A DNA stretch of 64,000 nt from Ficedula albicollis (taxonomy: Eukaryota; Chordata; Aves; Passeriformes; Muscicapidae), in contig NC_021680.1 of the NCBI RefSeq assembly GCF_000247815.1, forward strand, positions 5,400,410 to 5,464,409. Direction: 5' to 3'. Below the pieces are notes generated by a model. The model made no database searches and was not told where the DNA came from. It was given only the letters and a program-made list of their open reading frames with translations. A program made the position numbers and the translations under genes. Position 1 is the first letter of the stretch. The number at the start of each line of letters is the position of its first letter. Shown here piece after piece: positions 32,816 through 45,000 of this stretch.

Positions 32816-34950
32816 CTGAAATCTGCCTCTTTTTGGAGACATAGCCAAATACTTTCCCCCAGAGCAAGAGCCAGAGGGAAGGAAGAAAAAAGCATTTGTC
32901 CACCATTGTTATTATACAACTACAGAAGTGTTTTAATGAAAAAGTGTCATTAGTAATGAATGGATCTAATAGAGATCCTCTCGAATGAAAATATTACAGG
33001 TCAAACTCCTAAAGTCTAATTTGTTCCTACTGTACATGGACCTGTCACACTGACATGAAGAATATTGGACTGAGTAAAAAAAAACATGGCAATGAATGGC
33101 TGGAGAAAAAAGGAGTAATATCTTTGAAGTTCAGAATTTCTTATCATTCCAGGGAGTTAATACAATTTACATTGACTGTGGTAGGTTATTAATAAAAAAT
33201 ACATTGATCAGAAAACCTTTGTATATTATGAATATGCGAATAATTTTTCTTCACAGAGGTAACAACTTATTCAAAGGAAAGAGATTGTCAGATGAAGGCT
33301 AAAGAAACCATCCTTATCCTCTTACTACATGTTCTTACAGCTTTCTGTATTAAAAAAAAAAGAAGTAATAACAGTGGAAGGTTGCCAAACTGGTATTTGG
33401 TTGTAGCAGGAAAATAAGAGTTCTGGCATCCACCTGCACCACCATGCTCTGCATAGTGAGATTTCATGGCACGATCACAGAAGTGAAGAGCAAAGAACCC
33501 AAAAATCTGATAGATTATTTCTGCCCATTTCATTACCATAAATCCAGATAATGTCCATTAGCTCCCCTCTGAGTTACCACCACTCCCTATTCCTTTCTAA
33601 TAAAATTTGATGAAATGAGTCCAAGTAATTATTTCTAGTTATTTCCAACATTGATATTTCCATTTGTGACACTGGAAATGATGTTTTGATTTGGTGGTTC
33701 ACAAGGAAAAAAAAATCCTTTTTCTCTACCTGAAGATCACTTCATGCTTTGTTTCCATCCACTAGGTAATGCAATTTTCTAGGATTATTTTAAATTTAAT
33801 TGCATTTTACTCAGTATGTTATAAAAATAATAATTCTTAAAATTAGTTTAAAATCAAGAAAAAAGACTAAAATGTCTTAAAATATAGAGAGTTATATAAG
33901 GAAATAATAAAATATTATTGTTCTGTTATCCATATTATTTGAGAACACTGAAATGCCATTAATCATCTTTCAGACTGTTAAAAATGCATAAAACCCTACA
34001 AAACAGTGGCTTTAAAAGAAACCTTATCTAGTTTTTGTCACCTGTGCAGATTTTTGCATTACTGGCTGAAAGGTCTATAAAGCTAAAGGCTGAGCACTGT
34101 AAATGCTGTATTAGAAAATGATATAAAGTGATGCCTGTGAATTCACAACTTCTGTTATAGAAAAATTTAGTTTCAGGATGTTTGAACTTTTGCCATCGAT
34201 ACCACTCAATACACCTTAAAAACTTGAAAAGAGTAATCTCCTTTTCCTGTTGCTTCTTGCTGTGCTCCCAGTGCACATTTCCTCTGTACCCTAAGCTGTA
34301 ATCTGCCTTTCATTTTCCAATCACCACTTACATTTCAGGTGGCTTCTACACAAAGGTGCAAATACCCCAAATTCAGCAACACCCCTGTTCTCCCAAGCTG
34401 CAGATCTTTCACTGGTTGTCATTTTTTTAATGCTGATTATATTTTTATATTTGCATCATTACATTCAAAGGAAGCATTTCAGTGCTAACCTTCACACACT
34501 GCTTTGGTAAGCCTCAGGTTCTGCTCAGTGGAATTATTTCAATGGGTTTTTTCCCTCCTGATACTTCTGATGCTTCACTTTTCTGTTGTCTCCCATTTCT
34601 CCTCTTGCTTTGCACTGAGCATCTTTTCCCTGCACTGTTTCCTCTCTGCCCTTCCCTTCCTGTTTGCAGATTCCCTATACAGGATATTTCCATGCCTTCC
34701 CCCAGCAGAACCTCCTGGCTTTTTCCTCACAGCAGGTTGTATATTCTATTGTTTGCATCCCAGATGTCTTGAGATCAGGAAGTCTCAGCATAACCATGAA
34801 CTTTCTCTGTGACTTTAAATAGTTTTTGGTTCCTTTCTTCTTAATTTTCTAAGTGGCTGAGATAATTTCATATTTCTTCCTCTACACTCTGTGTAGCTGT
34901 TTGCACTGACAGTTCTTCAAGATATTTTCCCTCTTTATTATTATTACTAT
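32816..34950. other. Unannotated single-copy sequence, 2.1 kb
   Basis: AT-rich unique DNA up to about 34.3 kb, then a pyrimidine-rich stretch (34480-34780). Two overlapping frames of about 100 codons in that stretch are low-complexity in composition and unrecognised. Confidence 0.5.
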
Positions 34951-35106
34951 TAATATTATTATTGCTGCAACTTGATTTGAAAACCAAATGTGCCGTGTCA
35001 GTGGAACAAAGAAAGCAGGTTGCAAAGTTAATACTATTATTGCTGCAACTTGATTTGAAAAACAAATGTGCAGTGTCAGTGGAACAAAGAAAGCAGGTTG
35101 CAAAGG
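34951..35106. repeat. 78-bp tandem duplication
   Basis: The unit with core tgctgcaacttgatttgaaa and ending gcaggttgcaaag occurs at 34951-35028 and 35029-35106, with three differences. An imprecise ATT-rich microsatellite precedes copy 1. Confidence 0.93.
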
Positions 35107-35319
35107 CTTGTCCTCTTATTTGAAATGCTGTTTCAAGAAATAAACAGTTTCATGGTAAGCACTGGTAGGTAAGGGTGGTGTCTACAAGGCAGTTCTACCT
35201 GCACGTCTCACCAGGTGAGCAAGGTCACCTGTGCTGGGGACCTGGACAATGCCCTCTGCCAATGCCACTGCAGAACTCTCCTGCAGGTCAGTTCTGATAG
35301 AGGTGTCAGGCAGCACTTA

Positions 35320-35450
35320 GGAGTTTCTGTTGTTTCTGGGGGTCATCTTTCAGATGAAATGCAAAGCCCAAGTATTGATGGGGCACATTTGCTAAATACC
35401 CCTTGGAGGAATTAGCTTATTAACCTTGTGTCCTGGCTGAGTCCCAATTC
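35320..35450. mobile_element. Possible ancient vertebrate interspersed repeat relic
   Basis: The order catctttcagatgaaatgca, then gggcacatttgctaaatacc, then aaccttgtgtcctggctgag resembles a repeat tail found from fishes to turtles (gatgagacgttaaaccgagg ... gtcctggcc). Birds keep few copies of such old elements, so a preserved one may have been co-opted. The match is from memory and is degenerate. Confidence 0.35.
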
Positions 35451-35889
35451 CACCAATTAAAATATTTGCCCTCTGAAGTGCTCTCTGCAGATTTGATGCA
35501 GTACATGATTAATAAGTTCCTGCTATAAACTCAGTTTCTGGTTTAACTGAGAAATGTTTAAAGGCAGTTGTGTTCCACTCCAGGGATGAAGAAATGGGTT
35601 CAGAGTTTTTGTAGGAGGCACAGCATCTGCTGTTTAAACAGAAAACACTAACTCGAACATCACCTTCACTCACAGGAAAAATCAGAGGAGCTGGAAAAAT
35701 TTTAAAAACACTTTTACCTTATAAACTTAAAGGAAAAACAACAGAGGCAATTTAGAAGCAACTGTTTAATAAAAATACTGGGGTTTAAACTAAAAAATTA
35801 ATTTGTATTTCGAAAATCATAATTTTTTTAAACTCTCAGAACCATAAAAATCAGCAGAATCAAAAGAGCAGCTTGGGAATAAGTAGTCA
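35451..35889. other. Unannotated single-copy sequence
   Basis: Nothing recognised. Confidence 0.5.
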
Positions 35890-36005
35890 GATTCACAGAC
35901 TCGTGGAATATCCTGAGCTGGAAGGGACCCACAGGGATCTTCCAGTCCAACCCCTGGCCCTGCCCAGGACACCCCAACAATCCCACCCTGTGCTGACTTG
36001 GTCCT
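35890..36005 (-). mobile_element. CR1 LINE 3' end, minus strand (ctggaagggaccca type)
   Basis: The reversed tail ttcacagactcgtggaatat, then gagctggaagggacccacag, then ccaacccctggccctgccca and caccccaacaatcccaccct. This is about 115 bp of the same CR1 type as at 27556. Confidence 0.9.
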
Positions 36006-38559
36006 TGGCATAAAAGAATCCCTCTGATTATGTTTTCTTTCTTTACACCTACTGTTTTATTTAAACATAATTAAAGGAAAGAGAGACAGGAGATCAGAGC
36101 AGCTATGTCCCAGGCTGATCATTGTGAAGTTATTTGAAAATCATATTGGAACATTCTTATTTATGAAATTATGACATTTCTATTTATACAGCAGTTTTAC
36201 TGCAGGAAAATGTTTCAGGTTATGTGAATGTCATATTTCATTAAGTACTACACTCTGAATTTATTTCTCATTCCTCTCTCCATTAAATTAAACAGGGCAC
36301 ATGGTTATAACTTTAATTTCTTAATTTTATGAGAATTACCCAAGCAACATCTGGGCTCTGAAACAATTTATTGATTCAGTGGTTTATTACAGAGTGACAA
36401 CAGATTCCTCAAATTTGGGGCAATTTTTGTTCAAACTTGGTCCATCTTCATCTATAAAAATTCCTCATCTAGGAATTTTGAATTTATTCTTTCAAACTTT
36501 CTGAGCATATTTGCCTAATTCTTATTAAGCATCCTCAGAATACTTAAAAATCTTAGGAGAAAAAAAACCATAAATCTGCATTCTGAGTTACAAAAACTGT
36601 GGTGGATTGGCTGATCTTTCAAGAAGAGCATTAAGGGACTGCTAATCAAATGTGCCTCAAGGCAGGAAACTCTAAAATATTAAAGCTGGTTTATTCAGGG
36701 TGTCTCAACTCTTTAATTTTATTTTGGCTGATACTATCTATAAAAGTTTTATTTGACCAAAGCATTAACAAAACAAAGATCTATTATGATCTGGGTTTAT
36801 GAAATTAAAATATATTTGATATTTTGTGAAAAAAGATTTGAAATTTTGGGAAGAAATAATAAGTAATTTATTTAATCTAATCTGCACAGTGGTGGAATAA
36901 AGATGTGAATGTTCTCTGTGTCTGTTGTGTGCAGCTCTCTCTGTGGTTAACTCACCTTTCTTTTCAAAATATCAAGCAAGGTTTTGGCTAAATATGTTCA
37001 CATCAATAAATGTCATCTCCAGGCACCAACATAGTCTTGAAATTTGATTCTTAAATAGTTGCAAACGCTGAGATTCTGCCATGTAAATCTCTTTGAGCTT
37101 CAAACTCCTTCCAGAATGCATTTTCATTTCTCTGCCCCTTTCTACCCAGCCCTCACTGTCAGGAATTAATCTCTGTGCCCCACAGCTCTGGTTCATTTTG
37201 CCTGTCTTCATGCCCTAAACTTAGCTTATGACTGTATTGACAAGAGATTTTTTTTTCCTGTCATCAGTTTCTCTTGCAGGGATCTGTACATAAAACCTCT
37301 TTGTCTTCTCTTGAATTAGTCAGATTTTCCCAGTTGTTTTTACTGTGGCACATTTTCCAGAAATGCTGTTTTCAAGTGATTTTTCAACTCTGTTCCTGAA
37401 TTGTGAAGACCAGAGAGCTAAGGACACAGTTTGTGTACCCAAAATTGCCATCTCAGTCCCGCTCCTGCCATTATCCTGTGCAGACTCCAAGAACCAAACT
37501 GTCTGAAGTCTTGTGCTGGGAGCTTATGCTCAGCCAGTTATCCATCACATTTTGCATTTACATACCATTGCCTCTGCATTGAAAGGCAGTTTCCCTTTCT
37601 CCCTCTGCTCCATTCCCACACTTTCCCTCTCTCAGATGTGCAATATTCTGCTACATCTGGCAGCCAAGAAAGTCCCTGGAGCCCCTGCTTAACAGAGAGA
37701 TCCCCATCCCCATTCTCCTGAGCACCAATAACTGTGCATTTTGCACACACTGCTGCCATCAGATGTTTGAATTATCCTGTTTGGAGCAGCCTGGTCCTTG
37801 AACAGCCTGTGATGTAAAGATGTAATGGAGGTGGCTGTGCTAAAAACATCTGAGAACTCCTCTTGTGACTGCCAATTGCTAACCCTCTAAGCACTCATGA
37901 GCATAATATTATCTCCTCATCCCAGTCAATCTTCTCCCTGAATATTTACTGAATACTAAATTCATACCCAAGTCACTGATTGAGAAAGTAAAGAAAGAAG
38001 CTGGACATTATTTCCATATTTTCTTCCTCCTTGTCGTTGGATTGCTGTGTTACAGAGACAATTGCAAACCTCACCTAAGAACTGGGTTGACAGAAATTGC
38101 ATGTCTTGTTCTAAGTGATATCCTCCGAGTAAATTCTCCATTGATTTTGGGGCACTTTGCACAGGAAGCACACAGTGATTAGATATTTGAAACTCTCCGG
38201 CTATTTCTTGGCATTTTGGATCACCAGGCAGCCACACTTACAGTAAAGGTGAGGCCTTCATTACATTTTTTCCTAAGTTTCATTAAACAACCTGTAATGA
38301 CCCACCTATCAATTGTCCCAGGCTTTCCTTGGCAAAATATGTAGGTTGAATGAACCATAATTAATAATACTTGATTATTGCAGGTGAAGAAGGCAGCATT
38401 TCTGTCTGCCTGATTACACTGCTGATGATTGCTTAGCAGTAATGTAGTTTAGGTAAAATATTCTAAGTTTTACTAGTAAAGTAATCTAACCTAAAACATT
38501 TATAATTCTAGGGGTCATAAATATTGCTGCTGTCACATCTCTTAAATATCTGCACAAGC
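36006..38559. other. Unannotated single-copy sequence, 2.5 kb
   Basis: AT-rich to about 36.9 kb, then mixed. Open frames of 73-96 codons on both strands at 36970-38240 match no family. No repeats recognised. Confidence 0.5.
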
Positions 38560-38628
38560 TTATGGCAGGGGATTGGAGATAGATGACCTAAAGGTCCCTC
38601 CCAATCCAAGCCACTCTGATTCTATGAA
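38560..38628 (+). mobile_element. CR1 LINE 3' tip
   Basis: About 70 bp: ttatggcaggggattggaga, then aaaggtccctcccaatccaa and the end ctctgattctatga. It is diverged. Confidence 0.85.
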
Positions 38629-38737
38629 ATAATCCTTTTGTTATTTTTGAGCTTAAATTGTGTTTGAGATGAGGAAACATGTCTCAATCCAAAGAATCAG
38701 CATGAAAAAGAAAGCAGTAGCTGAAAAGATAATAGAA

Positions 38738-38757
38738 GACAGACAGACAGACAGACA
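38738..38757. repeat. Microsatellite (GACA)5
   Basis: Five perfect tetranucleotide units. Confidence 0.95.
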
Positions 38758-38758
38758 A

Positions 38759-40210
38759 TTATCCTTCAACCTATATACTGAATATCAATAATTTTTCACA
38801 AAAGTATCAATAAAATATCTTGAGGGACGTATGAGCTGTTGTTTCAGCTCTTTAGCCCCAAATTTAATTTATCTTCTGCAGTATCCAGCTCATCTCATTT
38901 TAGTGTGCTTTGTAGCATATTTAAAATTTCTTTGATTTCTCCCATCACCAAGTGGATGAGGAATATTCCCCAGGACTTTTAACAGAGTAGCTCCCAATGT
39001 GGAGGCTATGGAATAAAAATAGGGATGATATAATTAGCCATGCTATTTTAATTGAAAACCTGTCAAACTTGTAATAGGAAACTGTCATTTAGCAAAGCCA
39101 TCCTTAAATTGTCTCCTTTTTTGGTAATTTTTCGGATCCCAGTCTCATTCTCCTGACTGAAAGAAGTTTCTGTCTCTGAGAGTTTTGCTGTGGTCCCTGA
39201 GTCTTGATGTCAGTGGCACCTCTCACTAATTTCTGACCATAATCACTGTTTTCTACTGGCTAATAAGCAACCTTTCAGTTTAATAACTTCTAAACTATTT
39301 ATTTTTGACACAGTTATTTGACATTTTTCAGTGTACCTTGAACATACAGAAAAATGTACCTTCCTTACAGTCTGCATCAGCATAGAAAAACACATATTGC
39401 ACAATACCTGACCAGGTTTATTTGTAAGTGTTCTCTGAAACCAGACAGGTTAATTAAACACCTTGGGATGCCAGCTGGCTGAGACTGAGTGGTTCTCATA
39501 ATTTTATTAATTCATGCATCTAAATTATTCATTTATTTATACATATATATATATATATATAAATTTTCACTTCTGTATGCTTGTTGTATATGTTCATAGC
39601 CACAGTTGAACAGGAATGTTTTATGCATAACTGTATTTCCTTCTGAATTGCATATTAACTTTTCTCAGCTCTCCCCTCTCTCATTCCCTCACTGGTGCCA
39701 TTTAATCTACAGGATGTCTGGAACATTGAAATTTTCTTCATTATACACCTGTGGAAAGAACATTTCAGTTGTATTAGCAACAAATGATGAAAATTTCAGT
39801 ACTTGCAACACAAACTACTCCTTCACTGCTTCATTTTCCCTTTATACAAATTCTAAGTTGAAGAATGAGACTTAACTGCTGGAAAGAATATAAAAAAGTC
39901 TCTGAAATGTAATAAAGAATATATAACTCTATATCATAAAGACAATATAGCCAAGCTGAGAAGGTATCTGCCTCACTGGTACTGCTTGGTGTAGCTTTCT
40001 CACAATACTTCTCAAAGAGTAGAGGTCCTGTAATTTTCTTTAATTTTTATTTAAAATCTTTGGTATTATCAGAAAGCAATTAATTCTCTTACAGGTCAGA
40101 AATGTATTATTGGTGTATATGAAATCTTTATGTTAGAAATTTATTATTGGTGTACCTGGAACCTTGTCAGGGTTTAGTATTGGGCCAGATCTATTAGAGG
40201 AAAAAGGAGA
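38759..40210. other. Unannotated single-copy sequence
   Basis: AT-rich unique DNA. An alternating AT run lies at 39543-39561. A short imperfect 37-bp duplication (agaaat-tattattggtgta) at about 40098-40155 sits just before the AAGG array. Confidence 0.5.
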
Positions 40211-41452
40211 GGGAGGGAGGAAGGAAGGAAGGAAGGAAGGAAGGAAGGAAGGAAGGAAGGAAGGAAGGAAGGAAGGAAGGAAGGAAGGAAGGAAGGAAGG
40301 AAGGAAGGAAGGAAGGAAGGAAGGAAGGAAGGAAGGAAGGAAGGAAGGAAGGAAGGAAGGAAGGAAGGAAGGAAGGAAGGAAGGAAGGAAGGAAGGAAGG
40401 AAGGAAGGAAGGAAGGAAGGAAGGAAGGAAGGAAGGAAGGAAGGAAGGAAGGAAGGAAGGAAGGAAGGAAGGAAGGAAGGAAGGAAGGAAGGAAGGAAGG
40501 AAGGAAGGAAGGAAGGAAGGAAGGAAGGAAGGAAGGAAGGAAGGAAGGAAGGAAGGAAGGAAGGAAGGAAGGAAGGAAGGAAGGAAGGAAGGAAGGAAGG
40601 AAGGAAGGAAGGAAGGAAGGAAGGAAGGAAGGAAGGAAGGAAGGAAGGAAGGAAGGAAGGAAGGAAGGAAGGAAGGAAGGAAGGAAGGAAGGAAGGAAGG
40701 AAGGAAGGAAGGAAGGAAGGAAGGAAGGAAGGAAGGAAGGAAGGAAGGAAGGAAGGAAGGAAGGAAGGAAGGAAGGAAGGAAGGAAGGAAGGAAGGAAGG
40801 AAGGAAGGAAGGAAGGAAGGAAGGAAGGAAGGAAGGAAGGAAGGAAGGAAGGAAGGAAGGAAGGAAGGAAGGAAGGAAGGAAGGAAGGAAGGAAGGAAGG
40901 AAGGAAGGAAGGAAGGAAGGAAGGAAGGAAGGAAGGAAGGAAGGAAGGAAGGAAGGAAGGAAGGAAGGAAGGAAGGAAGGAAGGAAGGAAGGAAGGAAGG
41001 AAGGAAGGAAGGAAGGAAGGAAGGAAGGAAGGAAGGAAGGAAGGAAGGAAGGAAGGAAGGAAGGAAGGAAGGAAGGAAGGAAGGAAGGAAGGAAGGAAGG
41101 AAGGAAGGAAGGAAGGAAGGAAGGAAGGAAGGAAGGAAGGAAGGAAGGAAGGAAGGAAGGAAGGAAGGAAGGAAGGAAGGAAGGAAGGAAGGAAGGAAGG
41201 AAGGAAGGAAGGAAGGAAGGAAGGAAGGAAGGAAGGAAGGAAGGAAGGAAGGAAGGAAGGAAGGAAGGAAGGAAGGAAGGAAGGAAGGAAGGAAGGAAGG
41301 AAGGAAGGAAGGAAGGAAGGAAGGAAGGAAGGAAGGAAGGAAGGAAGGAAGGAAGGAAGGAAGGAAGGAAGGAAGGAAGGAAGGAAGGAAGGAAGGAAGG
41401 AAGGAAGGAAGGAAGGAAGGAAGGAAGGAAGGAAGGAAGGAAGGAAGGAAGG
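40211..41452. repeat. Long perfect microsatellite (AAGG)308
   Basis: After a short GGGA-type lead (40211-40220), AAGG repeats from 40221 to 41452 without a single interruption that I can see: 1232 bp, 308 units. The plus strand is pure purine. The motif has no stop codon in any frame on either strand, so frames above 400 codons (EGRK repeats, or PSFL on the other strand) appear automatically and are not genes. Homopurine tracts of this length can adopt triplex (H-DNA) structures and stall polymerases. Confidence 0.98.
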
Positions 41453-42919
41453 CTGATATTTCTGACTAACAATGCTGTAGGGTAAGGAACATAAACAGAG
41501 GAAAAAAGAGGAATTCCTAGGAAGCAACTTCAGCTGTAAAATTAATGTTTACACTTCTTTTGCGTGACTGTGCTCTTCCTGCCTGCCTTCCTTCCTACAC
41601 TCACTCTTCCACTGCACCTCTGGCTCCCAGGGTGGTGGCTTCACACTGGGGCAAGGACAAGTGCTGGAAGTTTTCAGCACCCTGAAGTCCTTCACGAGGA
41701 GCAGTATGATGCTGTTCCTCACTCTAAGCACCTTTAGGGGTAATTTTGTAGCTAAAATGTCCAATTCCTTGACCTTTCTTCATTTACCTGCAATTCTGCA
41801 TTACAGCTGAATTTGGGATGTGCAGAGTGCCCTAAGCATGCTGGTTACAGGAACTTTGCCTACTTTTTTACCTCTACAACGGTTTTTGCTCAGCTCCTGG
41901 GTCAGCACTTCTCTTTCTGAACTTTTGTAGACCTGAGGTCTCCAGAGCAAGTCTGAGTCCCGTTTTTAATCACACCTTCCCTGTGCTTGTCTCCACATCA
42001 TCCTGTGCTCCCATTTCCAGCTCTCCCTCAATCCCACTGTGATTGTATTCCTTACCCTACAGCATTCTCTTAGCCATAAATACCCTGTTCAACTAATTGC
42101 TAATTTCTTTTCATTTCTATGTAAACAGGAAATTGTGGTTTAGGCAAAGAAACAAAAGCAAAACCAGGAAGGTAGAGCTATAAGGCCTTTCAAAATGTAC
42201 TGCCAGTGACAATACTGATGGCCAGTGACTTTTCTACAATGTAAAAATATGGCCAGGAAATGAGCAGGGATAAGGGAGTTAAAGAGACATAATCCTTGGA
42301 CAAGTGGGAATATGCCAAATGTAAGAACAGATGCATAAATAGTTGATGTTACAGTTCCTCAATGGGAATGGCAGATCCCTTTGGGTGGTTACACAGTAAA
42401 ACCTACAGGAAAAGGCAAGTTCCAGGCAACAGATATTAAAAAAAAAACAACCACAAAGTAATTGAATGCATGTATGTAATATATACTTTTTTACTATTTT
42501 CAGGTTTCTATTTAGCTGGAAGGTATTTCTCTCTTCTAATGCAAACTTTTCTTATGAACTCTGCAAGAATGAGTTGGTGTTTGCAAAACTTCTAGTTTCA
42601 TGGGTGTAATGACCTGATTCTAGAAGGTTGTATGATCACACTATTAAGCATTTAGGTCTCCATCCATTTCCAGTATTAAAAGAACATTTTTTTTTCACAG
42701 TCTAACTATGGAGTATTGGTTGATCTGCACTTGATAACAGATGACAACTTACTAAATAAAATTGTTCCCCCAAAAATTTCATTTCACTGAACAGGTGACC
42801 TGCAATTATTAAACATTTCTGTTGATTTGAAAAATAACCATGATCATTTTGATGCCTTGGGTTTTAGCTTTTATATTTTTCAGATTCTCTGCTGCCTGGT
42901 ACATAACTCTGAAACTTTA
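41453..42919. other. Unannotated single-copy sequence
   Basis: Unique DNA between the AAGG array and an LTR; nothing recognised. Confidence 0.5.
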
Positions 42920-43286
42920 TGTTAGGTGTTAGTAAGTTCTCTTCACAGGGTAGTTAGACAAAACAATCCCTTCCCAGCTTGAGAATCAAAGACACCCATT
43001 ACCCAAAAAGCAGAAACAATGCTAAGGAAAGGGGGCAAGCCAGGGGGCTGAGACTTCATGGCCTGGGGCTGTGGTTGGAATATTGATGCCAATATGTAGA
43101 TGAACCAAAATTTATAAAAGTGTAAAAACTCGTGACCAGGATGCATCTTGGATCCATCCTGGGTGCAGCCCTGGCCAGGCTCTTGCACTTCCCGAGGTGT
43201 ATTCTTTTAAGGCCTTTTAATAAATGCCTGTTTTGTTCATTTAACCCTGTCTAGTCTCTGTTCCAGGTCAGCATCTCTAGGACTCA
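42920..43286 (+). mobile_element. Solo LTR of an avian endogenous retrovirus (degenerate)
   Basis: It has LTR anatomy on the plus strand: a TATAAAAG box at 43113-43120, the polyadenylation signal AATAAA at 43219-43224, and a U5-like pyrimidine-rich stretch after it (aaccctgtctagtctctgtt). The part catcttggatccatcctggg upstream of the signal resembles known bird LTRs. No internal viral region is seen beside it, so it is probably a solo LTR. The outer edges are approximate. Confidence 0.65.
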
Positions 43287-43914
43287 ATTTAAGCATGCTT
43301 GTACAGAGCTATTTCCAACACTTCATTTTCAACAAGTGATCCTTTTAAGTGCTAAGAAAAATTAGGGAAGACCATTAGCAAGACAGAGCTGGACAGACAG
43401 AGCAAATAGCTCTGTACACCAATGAGCAGAAATACTTTTAGCTGAGTAATTCTCAACATATTTGCCAACTAATACTTCAGGGTGGTGGGGAGGAATTGAC
43501 TTTTGAGGAAGGATATGTAAGATATCACACGCATCCTTGTGCATTTTCAACACTCAGGAGGCAGCCACCACATGTCAGCACAAAAAATTCCAATATCAGA
43601 GGAGAAACCTTAAAATATCAAAGTGTTCCTTTATTATTGACTATGTTGTTTTATTTATTTATTTATTAATCAGCAAGTTCCATATTTTTATTGTTATTAT
43701 ACTTGTATATTATTTAATTGTAAATTATACTACTATTAGAAAGTATTGTATAATATACATTATTATCTAATGACACGTTACTGTAGTGTTATACACATAC
43801 ACTATACATATATATTTAGTAATTATTATCCTTGTCTACTTTTACAAATTTATAGATGGGCAACTTATAAAATCAAATACAGTGTGAGAAGTCTCAGAGT
43901 CCACTTGTAAATCA
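43287..43914. other. Unannotated AT-rich sequence
   Basis: It includes a (TTTA)5 run near 43651-43668 and an A/T-only stretch up to about 43850. No gene recognised. Confidence 0.5.
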
Positions 43915-44060
43915 TGTGCAGAAAAATTTATTGTTCAGCAATAACAGAAACATCTTTGGGTCATCACCCCTGTATTCAGCACAAACCCAAACACGGCCCT
44001 AAAACAGCCCCTGGGAAGAATATTAACCCTACCCCAGCCCAAAGCCAGCACAATCCATCC
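43915..44060 (-). mobile_element. ERVL-like LTR fragment, minus strand
   Basis: On the minus strand the sequence reads gtgctggctttgggctgggg, then ggttaatattcttcccaggg, then tttgtgctgaatacaggggt and tgttattgctgaacaataaa. This is close to a familiar LTR of bird ERVL-type endogenous retroviruses. The minus-strand AATAAA is at 43927-43932. Only part of the LTR is identifiable. Confidence 0.6.
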
Positions 44061-44705
44061 CTTATTCCCCACCATTTATGTCCCACTCAGGTCCCACACT
44101 ACTCAGTGCAACTCCATTAGTCCCTGCAATCCTTCCCTTTTTTACTATGGATGCACAGATATCATTCCCTTAGTTTACAGCCCACTTCTGCAGCATGTCC
44201 ATAAACTGGCCACACAATGTCTGTTGAATTAATTTAGTCCCTGGCTCCAAGCTCCATCTGTTCTGCTGCTCACTCAGGACAGGAATCCCAAGTCCAGCCA
44301 AACCCAGCACAGCACCTGGCCATTCAATAATGGGGTTTCTTTCTCAGGTGCTGCACTTTGCTCTCTGAAAACCTCAGCACTCCCACTGATAAACAGCTCC
44401 TCTGTGGACCAGAAAGTCTCCTTCCAAAGCTCAGCAGCTGCAGGATGTTGTCATTGCCTCCTGTTATTTTCCCCATGCAGGTTGCCACTTCATCACTTCT
44501 GGGACGCAGACAAGAGATATTTTTATTGCTCCTCAGTGTTCAGTTTCCAGAATAACCATCTGAATAATACCATTGGAGAATCTGCTACAGCACCACTGCT
44601 GCTTGCAGCTTTAAAGTTGTCACAATGAAAGCTTTCCAGGAGCAGGGCTGGGTCTTGGCAAAACACACAATAACAATATAAGCACAGACCTCCTGAAGTT
44701 AGCAT
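44061..44705. other. Unidentified GC-richer segment next to the LTR fragment
   Basis: Composition rises here compared with the A/T-only stretch before it, and a minus-strand frame (44523-44705) looks coding-like, but stops interrupt it further on. It may be more of the same endogenous element or a decayed retrocopy. I could not assign it. Confidence 0.3.
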
Positions 44706-44787
44706 CCATTTCTAATTCTGAGGGTGTTCTTTGACCTGCCTTTAAGCAAAAGACCCAGGTTAAAATGCTTTATGATTTGTTTCAATA

Positions 44788-44949
44788 CTCTTTTTTCCTT
44801 CTTTTCTTTTTTTTTTCCTGAGTATCAGGGATGAGGTGGAACAGGATGGACTTTAAGATCCCTTGCCGTTCTCTTTTTTCCTTCTTTTCCTTTTTTTTCC
44901 TGAGTATCAGGGATGACGTGGAACAGGATGGACTTTAAGATCCCTTGCC
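44788..44949. repeat. 83-bp tandem duplication inside a CR1 tip
   Basis: The unit ctcttttttccttcttttc, then tgagtatcagggatga and ggatggactttaagatccct, occurs at 44788-44870 and 44871-44949, with a few differences, mainly in the T/C run. Confidence 0.92.
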
Positions 44950-45000
44950 AACCCAAACCTTTCTGGGATCAACCCAAACCTTTCTGGAATACTCTGATTC
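44830..45000 (+). mobile_element. CR1 LINE 3' tip, rearranged
   Basis: CR1 end motifs (gactttaagatcccttgcca, acccaaacctttctggga) are present. The first copy of the terminal block is broken by the 83-bp duplication. The last 21 bp (caacccaaacctttctgg) are repeated again at 44970-44990. Confidence 0.8.

Noticed and set aside
32469..32819. Plus-strand frame of 116 codons
   Set aside because: Its C-terminal third is a duplicated CR1 fragment; the rest has no recognisable domain.
40133..41527. Open frames of 430-464 codons on both strands (EGRK or PSFL repeats)
   Set aside because: They are the automatic reading of a stop-free AAGG microsatellite; the flanking sequence adds no domain.
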